This document shows, one piece after another, positions 1 to 6,946 of a stretch of DNA of 64,000 bases. The DNA comes from an uncultured Eggerthella sp. (GTDB taxonomy: Bacteria > Actinomycetota > Coriobacteriia > Coriobacteriales > Eggerthellaceae). Location: assembly GCA_900546175.1 (NCBI GenBank), contig URBX01000001.1, positions 124,001 to 188,000 on the forward strand, read 5' to 3'. A program made the position numbers and the translations under genes. Positions within the stretch are counted from its first letter, which is position 1; the number at the start of each line of letters is the position of its first letter. The notes beneath the pieces were generated by a model. The model did not search any database, was not told the origin of the DNA, and saw nothing but the letters and a program-made list of their open reading frames with translations.

Positions 1-784
1 CTTTACGCTGTTTCTTGTTGCCTTTTTTCTTTTCGTTGCGATTATTTTTACGAGAATTGTTCTGATTCTGATTCTGATTCTGAGCTTCAGCTTTTTCGTT
101 CTGTAAACGCTGACGCTCATTATTAATTTGATCAAGAAGAGAAGAGAAGTTAGTTGTCTTAACAGTTGGAGCAGCCTTAACTGGCTTCTTCTCCTGCTTC
201 TGAGCAGTTTTGGTGTTCTTTTTGTTACGAGAATGAAGAGCTTCTTCAACTGCCTGTTTTTTAGCAACTTCAGCAGCACGTTTTTCCTGACGAGCACGCT
301 CTTCAGCTTCAGCCTTTTCACGAGCAACACGAGCCTGCTCGCGTTCAATTTGAGACGCAAGACTTTCGAAAGGTGACGAGGATACCTTTTTCTTAGGTTC
401 TGTCTCTACTGCTTCAGCATCATTTTTTGGCTTACGTCCCGCATATTTCTGTTTTTTACCAGAAGACTCTCTGCGCGCACGTTCTTTTTCGCGAAGCTGA
501 CGCTCTTTATCTGCCGCAGCACGACGCTCAGCAGCTTCAGCTTCTTTTTGCGCTTTTTCTTCTGCAGCTTTCTCTGCAATCTTCTTAGATTCTTCGTCTT
601 CAATTTTTCCAGCTTTTGCATTTATCTCAGGAGCAAGGTTTTTACGAACCTTCTCTACATAAGCATCCTGCAAAATGCTGGCATGACTTTTAGCAGGAAT
701 TTTCATGTCAGCAAGACGAACCAAAAGTTCTTTGCTGGTCATGTTAAATTCTTTTGCCAATTCATGTACACGCATGCCGGCCAT
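1..784 (-). CDS. infB: Translation initiation factor IF-2, N-terminal part (runs off window)
   Basis: GTPase that brings initiator tRNA to the 30S ribosome; only the N-terminal 261 residues are present, so no G domain is visible. The start MAGMRVHELAKEFNM is the conserved IF-2 N-terminal helical domain (residues 1-55). After it comes a long charged linker rich in Lys, Glu, Ala and Arg, then a QNQNQNQN tract near residues 235-245, typical of the disordered IF-2 linker. The start follows the ylxR stop by two bases, so it is co-transcribed with rimP-nusA-ylxR. The coding frame continues through base 1. Identification rests on the N-domain and operon position, both strong. Confidence 0.93.
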   Translation of the reverse strand, partial: MAGMRVHELAKEFNMTSKELLVRLADMKIPAKSHASILQDAYVEKVRKNLAPEINAKAGKIEDEESKKIAEKAAEEKAQKEAEAAERRAAADKERQLREKERARRESSGKKQKYAGRKPKNDAEAVETEPKKKVSSSPFESLASQIEREQARVAREKAEAEERARQEKRAAEVAKKQAVEEALHSRNKKNTKTAQKQEKKPVKAAPTVKTTNFSSLLDQINNERQRLQNEKAEAQNQNQNQNNSRKNNRNEKKKGNKKQRK

Positions 785-786
785 AT

Positions 787-1077
787 TTACTCCTCGTCTC
801 GATTATTCTCGCAACTAAGTGCATCCAAAATCTCTTTCTGAATACACTCATAATCGTTATCTGAAATCTTTGTGCGCAGAGCTTGATCTAAGCGATGAGT
901 TTTCATGGCTTTCTCAAGACACACAACGCTACAAATATAGGCACCGCGACCATTAGCACGACTGGTTGGGTCAAATTTTACTTTCCCTTCAGGCGTGCGA
1001 ACAATGCGCAGAAGTAAACCCTTTGTAAGAGTTTTTCTGCAGCAAATACATGTTCTTTCTTTAATCACAGCGCCCAT
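787..1077 (-). CDS. ylxR: YlxR family (DUF448) RNA-binding protein
   Basis: Small basic nucleic-acid-binding protein encoded between nusA and infB in most Gram-positive bacteria; in some species it has been linked to transcription regulation and to RNase P. The family signature is clear: CICCRK near the start, then LLRIVRTPEGKVKFD and GRGAYIC, with two further Cys. The frame is open 28 codons upstream, but that part overlaps nusA; ATG at 1075-1077 gives MGAVIKERTC, the family start, only four bases after the nusA stop. Length 96 residues, normal for YlxR. Confidence 0.92.
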   Translation of the reverse strand: MGAVIKERTCICCRKTLTKGLLLRIVRTPEGKVKFDPTSRANGRGAYICSVVCLEKAMKTHRLDQALRTKISDNDYECIQKEILDALSCENNRDEE

Positions 1078-1081
1078 TAGA

Positions 1082-2296
1082 TTAGTTTTCCAATTCCTCG
1101 TGAATGCCGCAATATTTATAACCTGGACGAGCATGATTGCGACAACGAGTTCCGTCTTCATTAATGTAGTGGCAAAATTCTTCTTCGCCGTCTAATTCAA
1201 AAACATCCTCTTCTACCATCTCTTCTTCATCAATAAGAGAATCGTCTAGAAATGAAGGTGACTTAATATCAATATGCCATCCTGTCAATCGAGCAGCAAG
1301 ACGTGCATTCTGGCCTTCTTTACCAATAGCAAGAGAAAGCTGATCGTCAGGAACAACAATTGTTGCAAAGTTGTTTTCTGCGTCAATGTCTACACGAGTT
1401 ACTTTTGCAGGAGACAATGCGTTTGCAACATATACGGCAGGATTCTCGTCCCACTGGATAACGTCAACACGTTCATTGCGAAGGCCTTCGACAACCATAC
1501 GCACACGAGAGCCCTTAGGTCCTACACAGGCACCAACTGGATCAAGATTTGGTTCGCGGGAAGCAACTGCAATCTTAGAGCGCTCACCTGGTTCACGAGC
1601 GATAGATTTAATCTCTACCAAACCGTCATAGATTTCAGGAACTTCAATCTCGAACAAACGACGAATCAAGTCAGGATGAGTACGAGAAACAATAATTGAT
1701 GGACGTGCATGCTCGCCACGAGTCTTAGGAGCATCAGAGTTAGGATCACGGACATCAACAATCAAAGTCTTAATACGCTGATTATGACGATAGCGCTCAT
1801 TGCGAGGGCGTTCGTTACGTTCGCCTGGATAACGCTTCTGATCATAATGAGGGAGCTCAGCTTCTACACCATCACGAATCTTGATAATAGTAAAGTCAGG
1901 AGTTCCTTGAAGAACAGTACCAGTAACCAAATCACCTACGCGATCAGAGAATTCCTCATATATTGACTGACGACCTGCTTCGCGCACAATAGAACCAATT
2001 ACATTCTTTGCGTTCTGCGCAGCGGTACGGCTTACATCTTCTGGAGTAACGTCAACCTCTTCAAATTCGGTATATTCGCCCGTTTCTTCGTCAGGCTCAC
2101 CAACAGGAACCAATTCGTACACATAAATTTTCCCGGTATTGCGATCAATAATGCAACGAGCATCGTTTTCAAGATCCAAGATGTGCTGATAGCTTTTAGC
2201 AATAGAAGCCTCAAGGCGTTCAATAAGATAGAATTCGTCAATCTTATGTTCGTGAGCTAAAGCCTGAAGAGCTTCAATGAGTTCGGAGGTAGCCAC
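1082..2296 (-). CDS. nusA: Transcription termination/antitermination factor NusA with C-terminal zinc-knuckle tail
   Basis: Binds RNA polymerase and nascent RNA and modulates pausing, termination and antitermination. Domains in order: N-terminal polymerase-binding domain (1-130), S1 (about 135-205), KH1 and KH2 (about 215-350; the KH2 GxxG loop is seen as AIGKEGQNARLA). GTG start (2294-2296) preceded by AAAGGA. After an acidic linker (DEEEMVEEDVFELDGEEE) the last 30 residues form C375-x9-C385-x10-C396-x2-H399, with an extra H388. This is the spacing of a WRC-type zinc finger and is not part of the standard NusA fold. Lies between rimP and ylxR in the standard operon. Confidence 0.96.
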   Translation of the reverse strand: MATSELIEALQALAHEHKIDEFYLIERLEASIAKSYQHILDLENDARCIIDRNTGKIYVYELVPVGEPDEETGEYTEFEEVDVTPEDVSRTAAQNAKNVIGSIVREAGRQSIYEEFSDRVGDLVTGTVLQGTPDFTIIKIRDGVEAELPHYDQKRYPGERNERPRNERYRHNQRIKTLIVDVRDPNSDAPKTRGEHARPSIIVSRTHPDLIRRLFEIEVPEIYDGLVEIKSIAREPGERSKIAVASREPNLDPVGACVGPKGSRVRMVVEGLRNERVDVIQWDENPAVYVANALSPAKVTRVDIDAENNFATIVVPDDQLSLAIGKEGQNARLAARLTGWHIDIKSPSFLDDSLIDEEEMVEEDVFELDGEEEFCHYINEDGTRCRNHARPGYKYCGIHEELEN

Positions 2297-2308
2297 AACT
2301 CGTCCTTT

Positions 2309-2779
2309 CTAAGCATTAAAATCTATAGTTGCAATTACGTGTGCTTTTTTAATCTGGCTGTGAGGGATTTCCTCAACAATGCCATCAACTTCTAACAAAA
2401 CATTTTCGTTTTCGACACCTTTTAGTAGTCCTTCCCATTTAGAACGGGACTGATGAGGAGCCCTTAACGAAAGGAAAGCCTTTTCTCCTGCAAAACGCTT
2501 GAAATGTTCCAAAGTACGCAATGGTCTATCAAGTCCTGGAGATGACACTTGCAGGGTATACGGACCAGGAAATGGATCAATAGCATCCATAACCTCATTA
2601 ATCCATACTTGTGATCGAGCAAGTATGTCAAAGCCTACTCCACCTTCGCAGTCTATATATACGCAAATAGTGGGTGCTTTTTTTGAACCAATGAGCTCAA
2701 TAGTAACAATTTCAATACCTTCAGCTTCAGCCTTAGGTGTTAAGGAATCTAAAAGAAATTGTTCTTTTTTTCCGAGCAT
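2309..2779 (-). CDS. rimP: Ribosome maturation factor RimP
   Basis: Assists 30S subunit assembly. Shows the RimP N-domain (ELIGSKKAPTICVYID, then the DF-type motif changed to GVGFDILARSQVWINEVMD) and the signature VSSPGLDRPL, followed by a small SH3-like C-domain. An upstream GTG/ATG would add 16 residues, but ATG at 2777-2779 has a near-perfect Shine-Dalgarno AGGAGGGGAG and gives MLGKKEQFLLDSL, so I start there (156 residues). First gene of the operon that continues into nusA 12 bases later. Confidence 0.93.
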   Translation of the reverse strand: MLGKKEQFLLDSLTPKAEAEGIEIVTIELIGSKKAPTICVYIDCEGGVGFDILARSQVWINEVMDAIDPFPGPYTLQVSSPGLDRPLRTLEHFKRFAGEKAFLSLRAPHQSRSKWEGLLKGVENENVLLEVDGIVEEIPHSQIKKAHVIATIDFNA

Positions 2780-2799
2780 CTCCCCTCCTATAGGTATAA

Positions 2800-2830
2800 A
2801 CAAACAAAAGAAGCGGGTAAAACCCACTTC
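2800..2830 (-). terminator. Leader terminator/attenuator ahead of rimP
   Basis: Nine-base-pair stem (GAAGTGGGT and ACCCGCTTC on the minus strand) with a TTT loop, followed by CTTTTGTTTG. It sits about 20 bases before the rimP ribosome-binding site and downstream of a plausible promoter, so it is placed to attenuate the operon rather than only to end the upstream gene. A second hairpin (GTGCTG/AGCAGTAC-type, 2849-2865) precedes it. Confidence 0.55.
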
Positions 2831-2869
2831 CTTAAACTTCGAAAGTATGTACTGCTAAACAGCACTCTA

Positions 2870-2878
2870 TTTATACCA
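2870..2878 (-). promoter_or_regulatory. Probable extended -10 promoter of the rimP operon
   Basis: Minus-strand TGG followed by TATAAA, an extended -10 element. No good -35 is seen at 16-18 bases. Predicted transcription start near 2863 would give a leader of about 84 nucleotides containing both leader hairpins. Confidence 0.45.
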
Positions 2879-2961
2879 TGTTTCAAAAAAATAATCTAGT
2901 AGAGAAAAAATCATCAAGAAATCCTGCGGAAATAATCTAACAAGCCGCCCTCATGCAAAGA

Positions 2962-3447
2962 CTATTTTGTTAAAAGCAGATATCCCATCACCGCAATTAC
3001 GACTAATAACACAATTATGCCAATAGCAACAGAAAGCTTGTGGGATTTTTTCTCAACAGGTTGAACGTACGTACGGAGTTCATTATCCAAATCAAGAACC
3101 ACATCGCCCTTTTGAGAAACAATTTTCTGAATAGGCATAGTGATGTACGGATCTTCAGAAGCAATTTGAGGCAGGTCATTTAAATCTACTCCTGCAGGAG
3201 TAGAAACGACTGCCTCAACATCTATTTTCTGGGAAGGATTGAGAGGATTGCCTTTCAAATCCTTATAGTGACGCTGAGACACGGGTGGCAACTTTTGCGT
3301 TTCAGAAGGACCAACCGTGTCAGCGTACGTAATCATTTCTTCAGCACGCGCAATACGTAAACGCATTTCCTCAAGCGTCATGCCACAGTTTTCGCAAGCA
3401 TCCTGATGTTCTTCTTCTACTTTCGTTCCGCAGTTAAGACAAAACAC
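2962..3447 (-). CDS. Zinc-ribbon, tail-anchored membrane protein of unknown function
   Basis: 161 residues. A CxxC...CxxC zinc ribbon opens the protein (MFCLNCGTKV, then CENCGM near residue 20), a polar low-complexity middle follows, and one hydrophobic helix (about 137-158, LSVAIGIIVLLVVIAVMGYLLL) lies at the C-terminus, so the ribbon should face the cytoplasm. GTG start with AAGGA seven bases upstream. It begins 14 bases after the leuA stop and is probably co-transcribed with leuA. Zinc-ribbon plus tail-anchor proteins are common in Actinobacteria; no specific role can be assigned. Confidence 0.75.
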   Translation of the reverse strand: MFCLNCGTKVEEEHQDACENCGMTLEEMRLRIARAEEMITYADTVGPSETQKLPPVSQRHYKDLKGNPLNPSQKIDVEAVVSTPAGVDLNDLPQIASEDPYITMPIQKIVSQKGDVVLDLDNELRTYVQPVEKKSHKLSVAIGIIVLLVVIAVMGYLLLTK

Positions 3448-3461
3448 TTGCTAATCCTTAT

Positions 3462-4982
3462 TTAGTGCTTCTTAGCAATAAGACGATTCAAAGCGTTGAG
3501 GTATGCCTTAGCAGAGGAAACAATGATGTCACCATCAGCGCCACGTCCGGTAAAGATCTCACCATCTTCAGCAGTAACACGAATAGTAACTTCACCCAAC
3601 GCATCAATACCACGAGTTACCGACTGAACAGAGAACTCGGTAAGGTCATTGTTAATGTCAACAATTTCATTAACTGCCTTATACAATGCATCAACAGGGC
3701 CAGTACCAACAGAGCAAGCAACGAATTCGTTACCGTTTGCATCTTCCAAAGTTACCGTTGCGGTAGGAACAAGTGGCTGACCACAAGAAATCTGAACACT
3801 CTTCAAGGTATAAGTTGCTTCCTGAGAACGTCCCTGTTCACCTACAAGAGACTCAAGATCTTCGTCGTAAACTTCCTTCTTCTTGTCTGCCAAATCCAAG
3901 AATGCAGTATGAAGATCTTCAAATTCTTGACCTTCAATCTTGTATCCAAGAATCTCAAGACGATGACGAAGCGCAGCACGACCAGAACGAGCAGACAATA
4001 CAATTGAGCTCTGACCAGCGCCAACCTCAGCTGGGTCGATAATCTCATAAGTTGTACGTGCTTTAATAACACCATCCTGATGGATACCAGAAGAGTGAGC
4101 AAAAGCGTTTGCTCCAACAATAGCTTTATTTGGCTGAACAACAAAGCCAGTAATAGAAGATACCAACTTGGAAGCACGGATAAATTCACGTGTGTTGATG
4201 TCGGTATGAGCATCAAGTTCATCACCATGCATCTTAATTGCCATTACTACTTCTTCCATAGCAGTATTGCCAGCACGCTCACCCAAACCATTGATAGTAC
4301 ATTCAATCTGTCCTGCACCATTCATAACGCCAGCCAAGGACAAAGCAGTAGCCATACCAAGGTCGTTATGGCAATGAACAGAAATAGTTGCCTTATCAAT
4401 GTTGGATACATTTTCCATCAAGAACTTAATTCGACGGCCATACTCATCAGGAAGAGAGTAACCAGTTGTATCAGGAATATTAACTACAGTAGCACCAGCA
4501 GCAATTACTGCTTCACATACCTTAGCCAAAAATTCATAATCACTACGACCAGCATCTTCGCAGTAGAATTCAATGTCTTCACAGTACTTCTTTGCGTACT
4601 TGGTTGCATTTACCGCACGTTCGAGAATCTTTTCAGGAGTAGTGCGGAGCTTGTCATAAATATGGCTGTTAGAAACGCCAATACCGGTGTGAATACGAGG
4701 ACGAGCACATTTAGACAAAGCATCAGCAGCAGAATCTATGTCCTTCTCTACAGCACGAGTAAGAGCACATACAATGGCACGATCTCCTACTTCATCCGCA
4801 ATAGATTGAACACTCTTAAAGTCACCAGGAGAAGATACTGGGAAACCTGCTTCAATAACATCTACTCCCAAACGAAGTAGCTGACGCGTAATTACTAGTT
4901 TTTCTTCAGAATTCATAGAAGCGCCAGGTGACTGTTCACCATCGCGCAAGGTGGTGTCAAAAATAGCAATCTTGCGTGTCAT
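3462..4982 (-). CDS. leuA: 2-isopropylmalate synthase
   Basis: Condenses 2-oxoisovalerate with acetyl-CoA, the first committed step of leucine synthesis. HMGL-like TIM barrel (residues 1-270) with FDTTLRDGEQSPG, IEAGFPVSSPGD, and the metal-binding HCHNDLG. The C-terminal regulatory LeuA dimer domain (about 375-500) is present, so leucine feedback is expected. 506 residues, normal length for the long LeuA form. No leuB, leuC or leuD lies in the window. AAGGAAAC precedes the ATG. Homocitrate or citramalate synthase are alternatives, but the full pattern fits LeuA best. Confidence 0.93.
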   Translation of the reverse strand: MTRKIAIFDTTLRDGEQSPGASMNSEEKLVITRQLLRLGVDVIEAGFPVSSPGDFKSVQSIADEVGDRAIVCALTRAVEKDIDSAADALSKCARPRIHTGIGVSNSHIYDKLRTTPEKILERAVNATKYAKKYCEDIEFYCEDAGRSDYEFLAKVCEAVIAAGATVVNIPDTTGYSLPDEYGRRIKFLMENVSNIDKATISVHCHNDLGMATALSLAGVMNGAGQIECTINGLGERAGNTAMEEVVMAIKMHGDELDAHTDINTREFIRASKLVSSITGFVVQPNKAIVGANAFAHSSGIHQDGVIKARTTYEIIDPAEVGAGQSSIVLSARSGRAALRHRLEILGYKIEGQEFEDLHTAFLDLADKKKEVYDEDLESLVGEQGRSQEATYTLKSVQISCGQPLVPTATVTLEDANGNEFVACSVGTGPVDALYKAVNEIVDINNDLTEFSVQSVTRGIDALGEVTIRVTAEDGEIFTGRGADGDIIVSSAKAYLNALNRLIAKKH

Positions 4983-5014
4983 CTTGTTTCCTTTCTTCTT
5001 TTTGATGACTAAAC

Positions 5015-5024
5015 ACTATACCAC
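5015..5024 (-). promoter_or_regulatory. Possible extended -10 promoter of leuA
   Basis: Minus-strand GTGG followed by TATAGT, lying just downstream of the glnB terminator and 33 bases before the leuA start. No convincing -35 hexamer. No T-box features fit in this 120-base gap. Confidence 0.4.
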
Positions 5025-5032
5025 TTCACTAT

Positions 5033-5063
5033 AAAAAAGGGCTTCTATTTGAAGCCCTTTCAT
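5033..5063 (-). terminator. Terminator of amtB-glnB
   Basis: Perfect ten-base stem AAAGGGCTTC / GAAGCCCTTT with a five-base loop, continuing into a T run (TTTTTTATAG) on the minus strand. It separates glnB from leuA. Confidence 0.85.
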
Positions 5064-5103
5064 TAAATAAATGTGTTTTGTTTATTCTGACACGCTATTT
5101 TAA

Positions 5104-5442
5104 CTAAACTGCCTGACCGTCAGTTTCGCCTGTGCGAATTCGTACCACGCGCTCAACATCAGAAATAAAGATTTTTCCGTCGCCAACATTTCCTGTTCGT
5201 GAAGTATTAACAATAATGTCTACAATTTCGTCTACGCGATCATCATCAACTATGATTTCAAACTTTACCTTTTGAACCATATTGACAAATACTTCAGAAC
5301 CACGGAAATATTCGGTCCAACCATGTTGGTTTCCACAGCCATACACCTGATAGATAGTCATGCCTGAAACATTTGCTTGGAAAAGTGCTTCCTTTAATAC
5401 TTCGAGCTTTTCAGGACGAACAACAGCTGCAATACGCTTCAT
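5104..5442 (-). CDS. glnB: Nitrogen regulatory protein P-II
   Basis: Trimeric signal protein that senses ATP/ADP and 2-oxoglutarate and controls nitrogen metabolism. 112 residues, full length: MKRIAAVVRPEKLEVLKEAL, the T-loop region with Tyr (around residues 37-55, YFRGSEVF), the B-loop TGNVGDGKIF and C-terminal VVRIRTGE. Sixteen bases downstream of amtB, so it is the GlnK-type partner that binds and closes the ammonium channel. GlnK would be an equally valid name. Confidence 0.95.
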   Translation of the reverse strand: MKRIAAVVRPEKLEVLKEALFQANVSGMTIYQVYGCGNQHGWTEYFRGSEVFVNMVQKVKFEIIVDDDRVDEIVDIIVNTSRTGNVGDGKIFISDVERVVRIRTGETDGQAV

Positions 5443-5457
5443 TTAGTTCCCCTTTCC

Positions 5458-6732
5458 TTAGTCCATACCGTTGAATGCTGGGTATGCAGATTCGGAATGA
5501 TTTGCCATGTCCATACCTGCCATCTCTTCTTCCTTGCTTACACGCAAGCTTCCCTTGAAGATAACCTTGAGAATCAGGCCAATAATTGCGGTACCAATTG
5601 CTACAAATACTACGGTAACTGCGATACCAATAATCTGAGCAATCAACAAGGTTACATCACCGGTATAAATTAAGCCACCGAAATCGGTCCAAGACAACTC
5701 AGGAACACAGAAGATACCAGTCAAGATACCACCGACAACACCGCCTACTGCGTGACAACCAAAAGCGTCCAATGCGTCATCGTAACCGAGCTTTGCCTTA
5801 ACGAACGAAATTGCAAAATAGCAAATTGGGGAAACGATCAAGCCCATTACAATCGCTGCCCAAGGCTCAACAAAACCAGCTGCAGGGGTAATTACAACTA
5901 AACCTGCCACAAGACCAGTTGCAGCACCAACCAAAGTTGGCTTTCCAACCTTAATGCGCTCAACAATCATCCAGGAAATCATTGCTGCGCCAGAAGCAAC
6001 TACGGTATTTAGAATTGCTAATGCGGCAATACCGTCTGCTGCGAATTCGGAACCACCATTGAAGCCGAACCAACCGAACCAAAGAAGTGTTGCACCTAAA
6101 ACAACCATTGGTACATTGTGTGGACGATGGTTTACCGTACCAAATTCCTTACGCTTACCAAGCAAGAGGCAGAGTACTAAACCAGTAAGACCAGAACTGA
6201 TATGAACAACGTCACCACCAGCAAAGTCAAGAGCGCCAATATAATCACCAATAAAGGATCCTTCGCCGCCCCAAACCATATGAGCTAACGGAGCATAAAT
6301 GCATAATACCCAAATTGCAATAAAGGCAACAAATGGACCAAACTTCATACGTCCTGCCAATGAGCCACCAATAATGCCACAGGTAATCATTGCAAATGCT
6401 GCCTGGAATACAATGTCAATCATTGCAGGATAGGTAGCGTCTTCTGGAACTTCAGCAGCTTCAATAAGCATATCTTGTGTTGCTGACAAACAGCCCAACT
6501 GATCAAAGCCACCAAAGAATGGATTAGAGCCGTCACCACCGTAAGCAAAACTCCATCCAGCAACAATCCAGCAAATAGCTACAACGCCAATAACAACAAA
6601 TGACATAAACATTGTGTTAATGACATTTTTGCGACGTGCTAAACCACCATAAAAGAATGCAACACCCGGCGTCATAAGTAACACCAACATTGCACAGATC
6701 ATCATGAATGCGGTTGAACCCGTATCAAACAT
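5458..6732 (-). CDS. amtB: Ammonium transporter
   Basis: Eleven-helix Amt/MEP/Rh channel for ammonium. Begins with the periplasmic/first-helix region MFDTGSTAFMMICAML, followed by TPGVAFFYGGL, the signature GGDVVHISSGLTGLV, and the pore His pair (HISSG and DAFGCHAVGGVVGGI). An upstream in-frame start would add 20 polar residues, but ATG at 6730-6732 has GGAGG at the right distance and begins at the normal Amt N-terminus, giving 424 residues. Paired with glnB downstream; a GlnR-like operator lies 75-150 bases upstream. Confidence 0.95.
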   Translation of the reverse strand: MFDTGSTAFMMICAMLVLLMTPGVAFFYGGLARRKNVINTMFMSFVVIGVVAICWIVAGWSFAYGGDGSNPFFGGFDQLGCLSATQDMLIEAAEVPEDATYPAMIDIVFQAAFAMITCGIIGGSLAGRMKFGPFVAFIAIWVLCIYAPLAHMVWGGEGSFIGDYIGALDFAGGDVVHISSGLTGLVLCLLLGKRKEFGTVNHRPHNVPMVVLGATLLWFGWFGFNGGSEFAADGIAALAILNTVVASGAAMISWMIVERIKVGKPTLVGAATGLVAGLVVITPAAGFVEPWAAIVMGLIVSPICYFAISFVKAKLGYDDALDAFGCHAVGGVVGGILTGIFCVPELSWTDFGGLIYTGDVTLLIAQIIGIAVTVVFVAIGTAIIGLILKVIFKGSLRVSKEEEMAGMDMANHSESAYPAFNGMD

Positions 6733-6806
6733 GTGCGTCCTCCTTCTCAAAAAACTTTCGTTCACTTTTGACAGGAAGATTGTTGCACCCAAAAATTACT
6801 GGTTTT

Positions 6807-6882
6807 GTTACAAGGTCGATTGTTAACCGTCATGGAAAAGAGTTGTAACACAGAGAAAATACCTTTGTTACAAAGGCGAAAC
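6807..6882 (+). promoter_or_regulatory. GlnR-type operator upstream of amtB
   Basis: The 214-base gap between dxs and amtB contains GTAAC (6845-6849), AAAAT (6856-6860), GTTAC (6867-6871) and GAAAC (6878-6882), each separated by exactly six bases. This is the actinobacterial GlnR arrangement gTnAc-n6-GaAAc-n6-gTnAc-n6-GaAAc, with 22 bases between the two a-sites. A third GTTAC-n6-GATTG lies at 6807-6822. The match is to spacing and sequence; binding is inferred. Orientation is opposite to amtB. Confidence 0.55.
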
Positions 6883-6946
6883 GATTACTGTTTTGAACTC
6901 GTTCGCCTCAAAAATCACTGTTAATCTGAGAAAACGACCTAAATAC

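Noticed and set aside
56..95. Short CAGAAT-type tandem repeat in infB
   Set aside because: It encodes the Gln-Asn tract of the IF-2 linker, a common low-complexity region.
1274..1699. Plus-strand reading frame of 141 codons opposite nusA
   Set aside because: Shadow of nusA; no family pattern and no ribosome-binding site.
4080..4880. Long plus-strand reading frame of 266 codons opposite leuA
   Set aside because: leuA is a strongly supported enzyme on the other strand, and the frame encodes a Ser/Thr/Asn-rich shadow with no ribosome site or family pattern.
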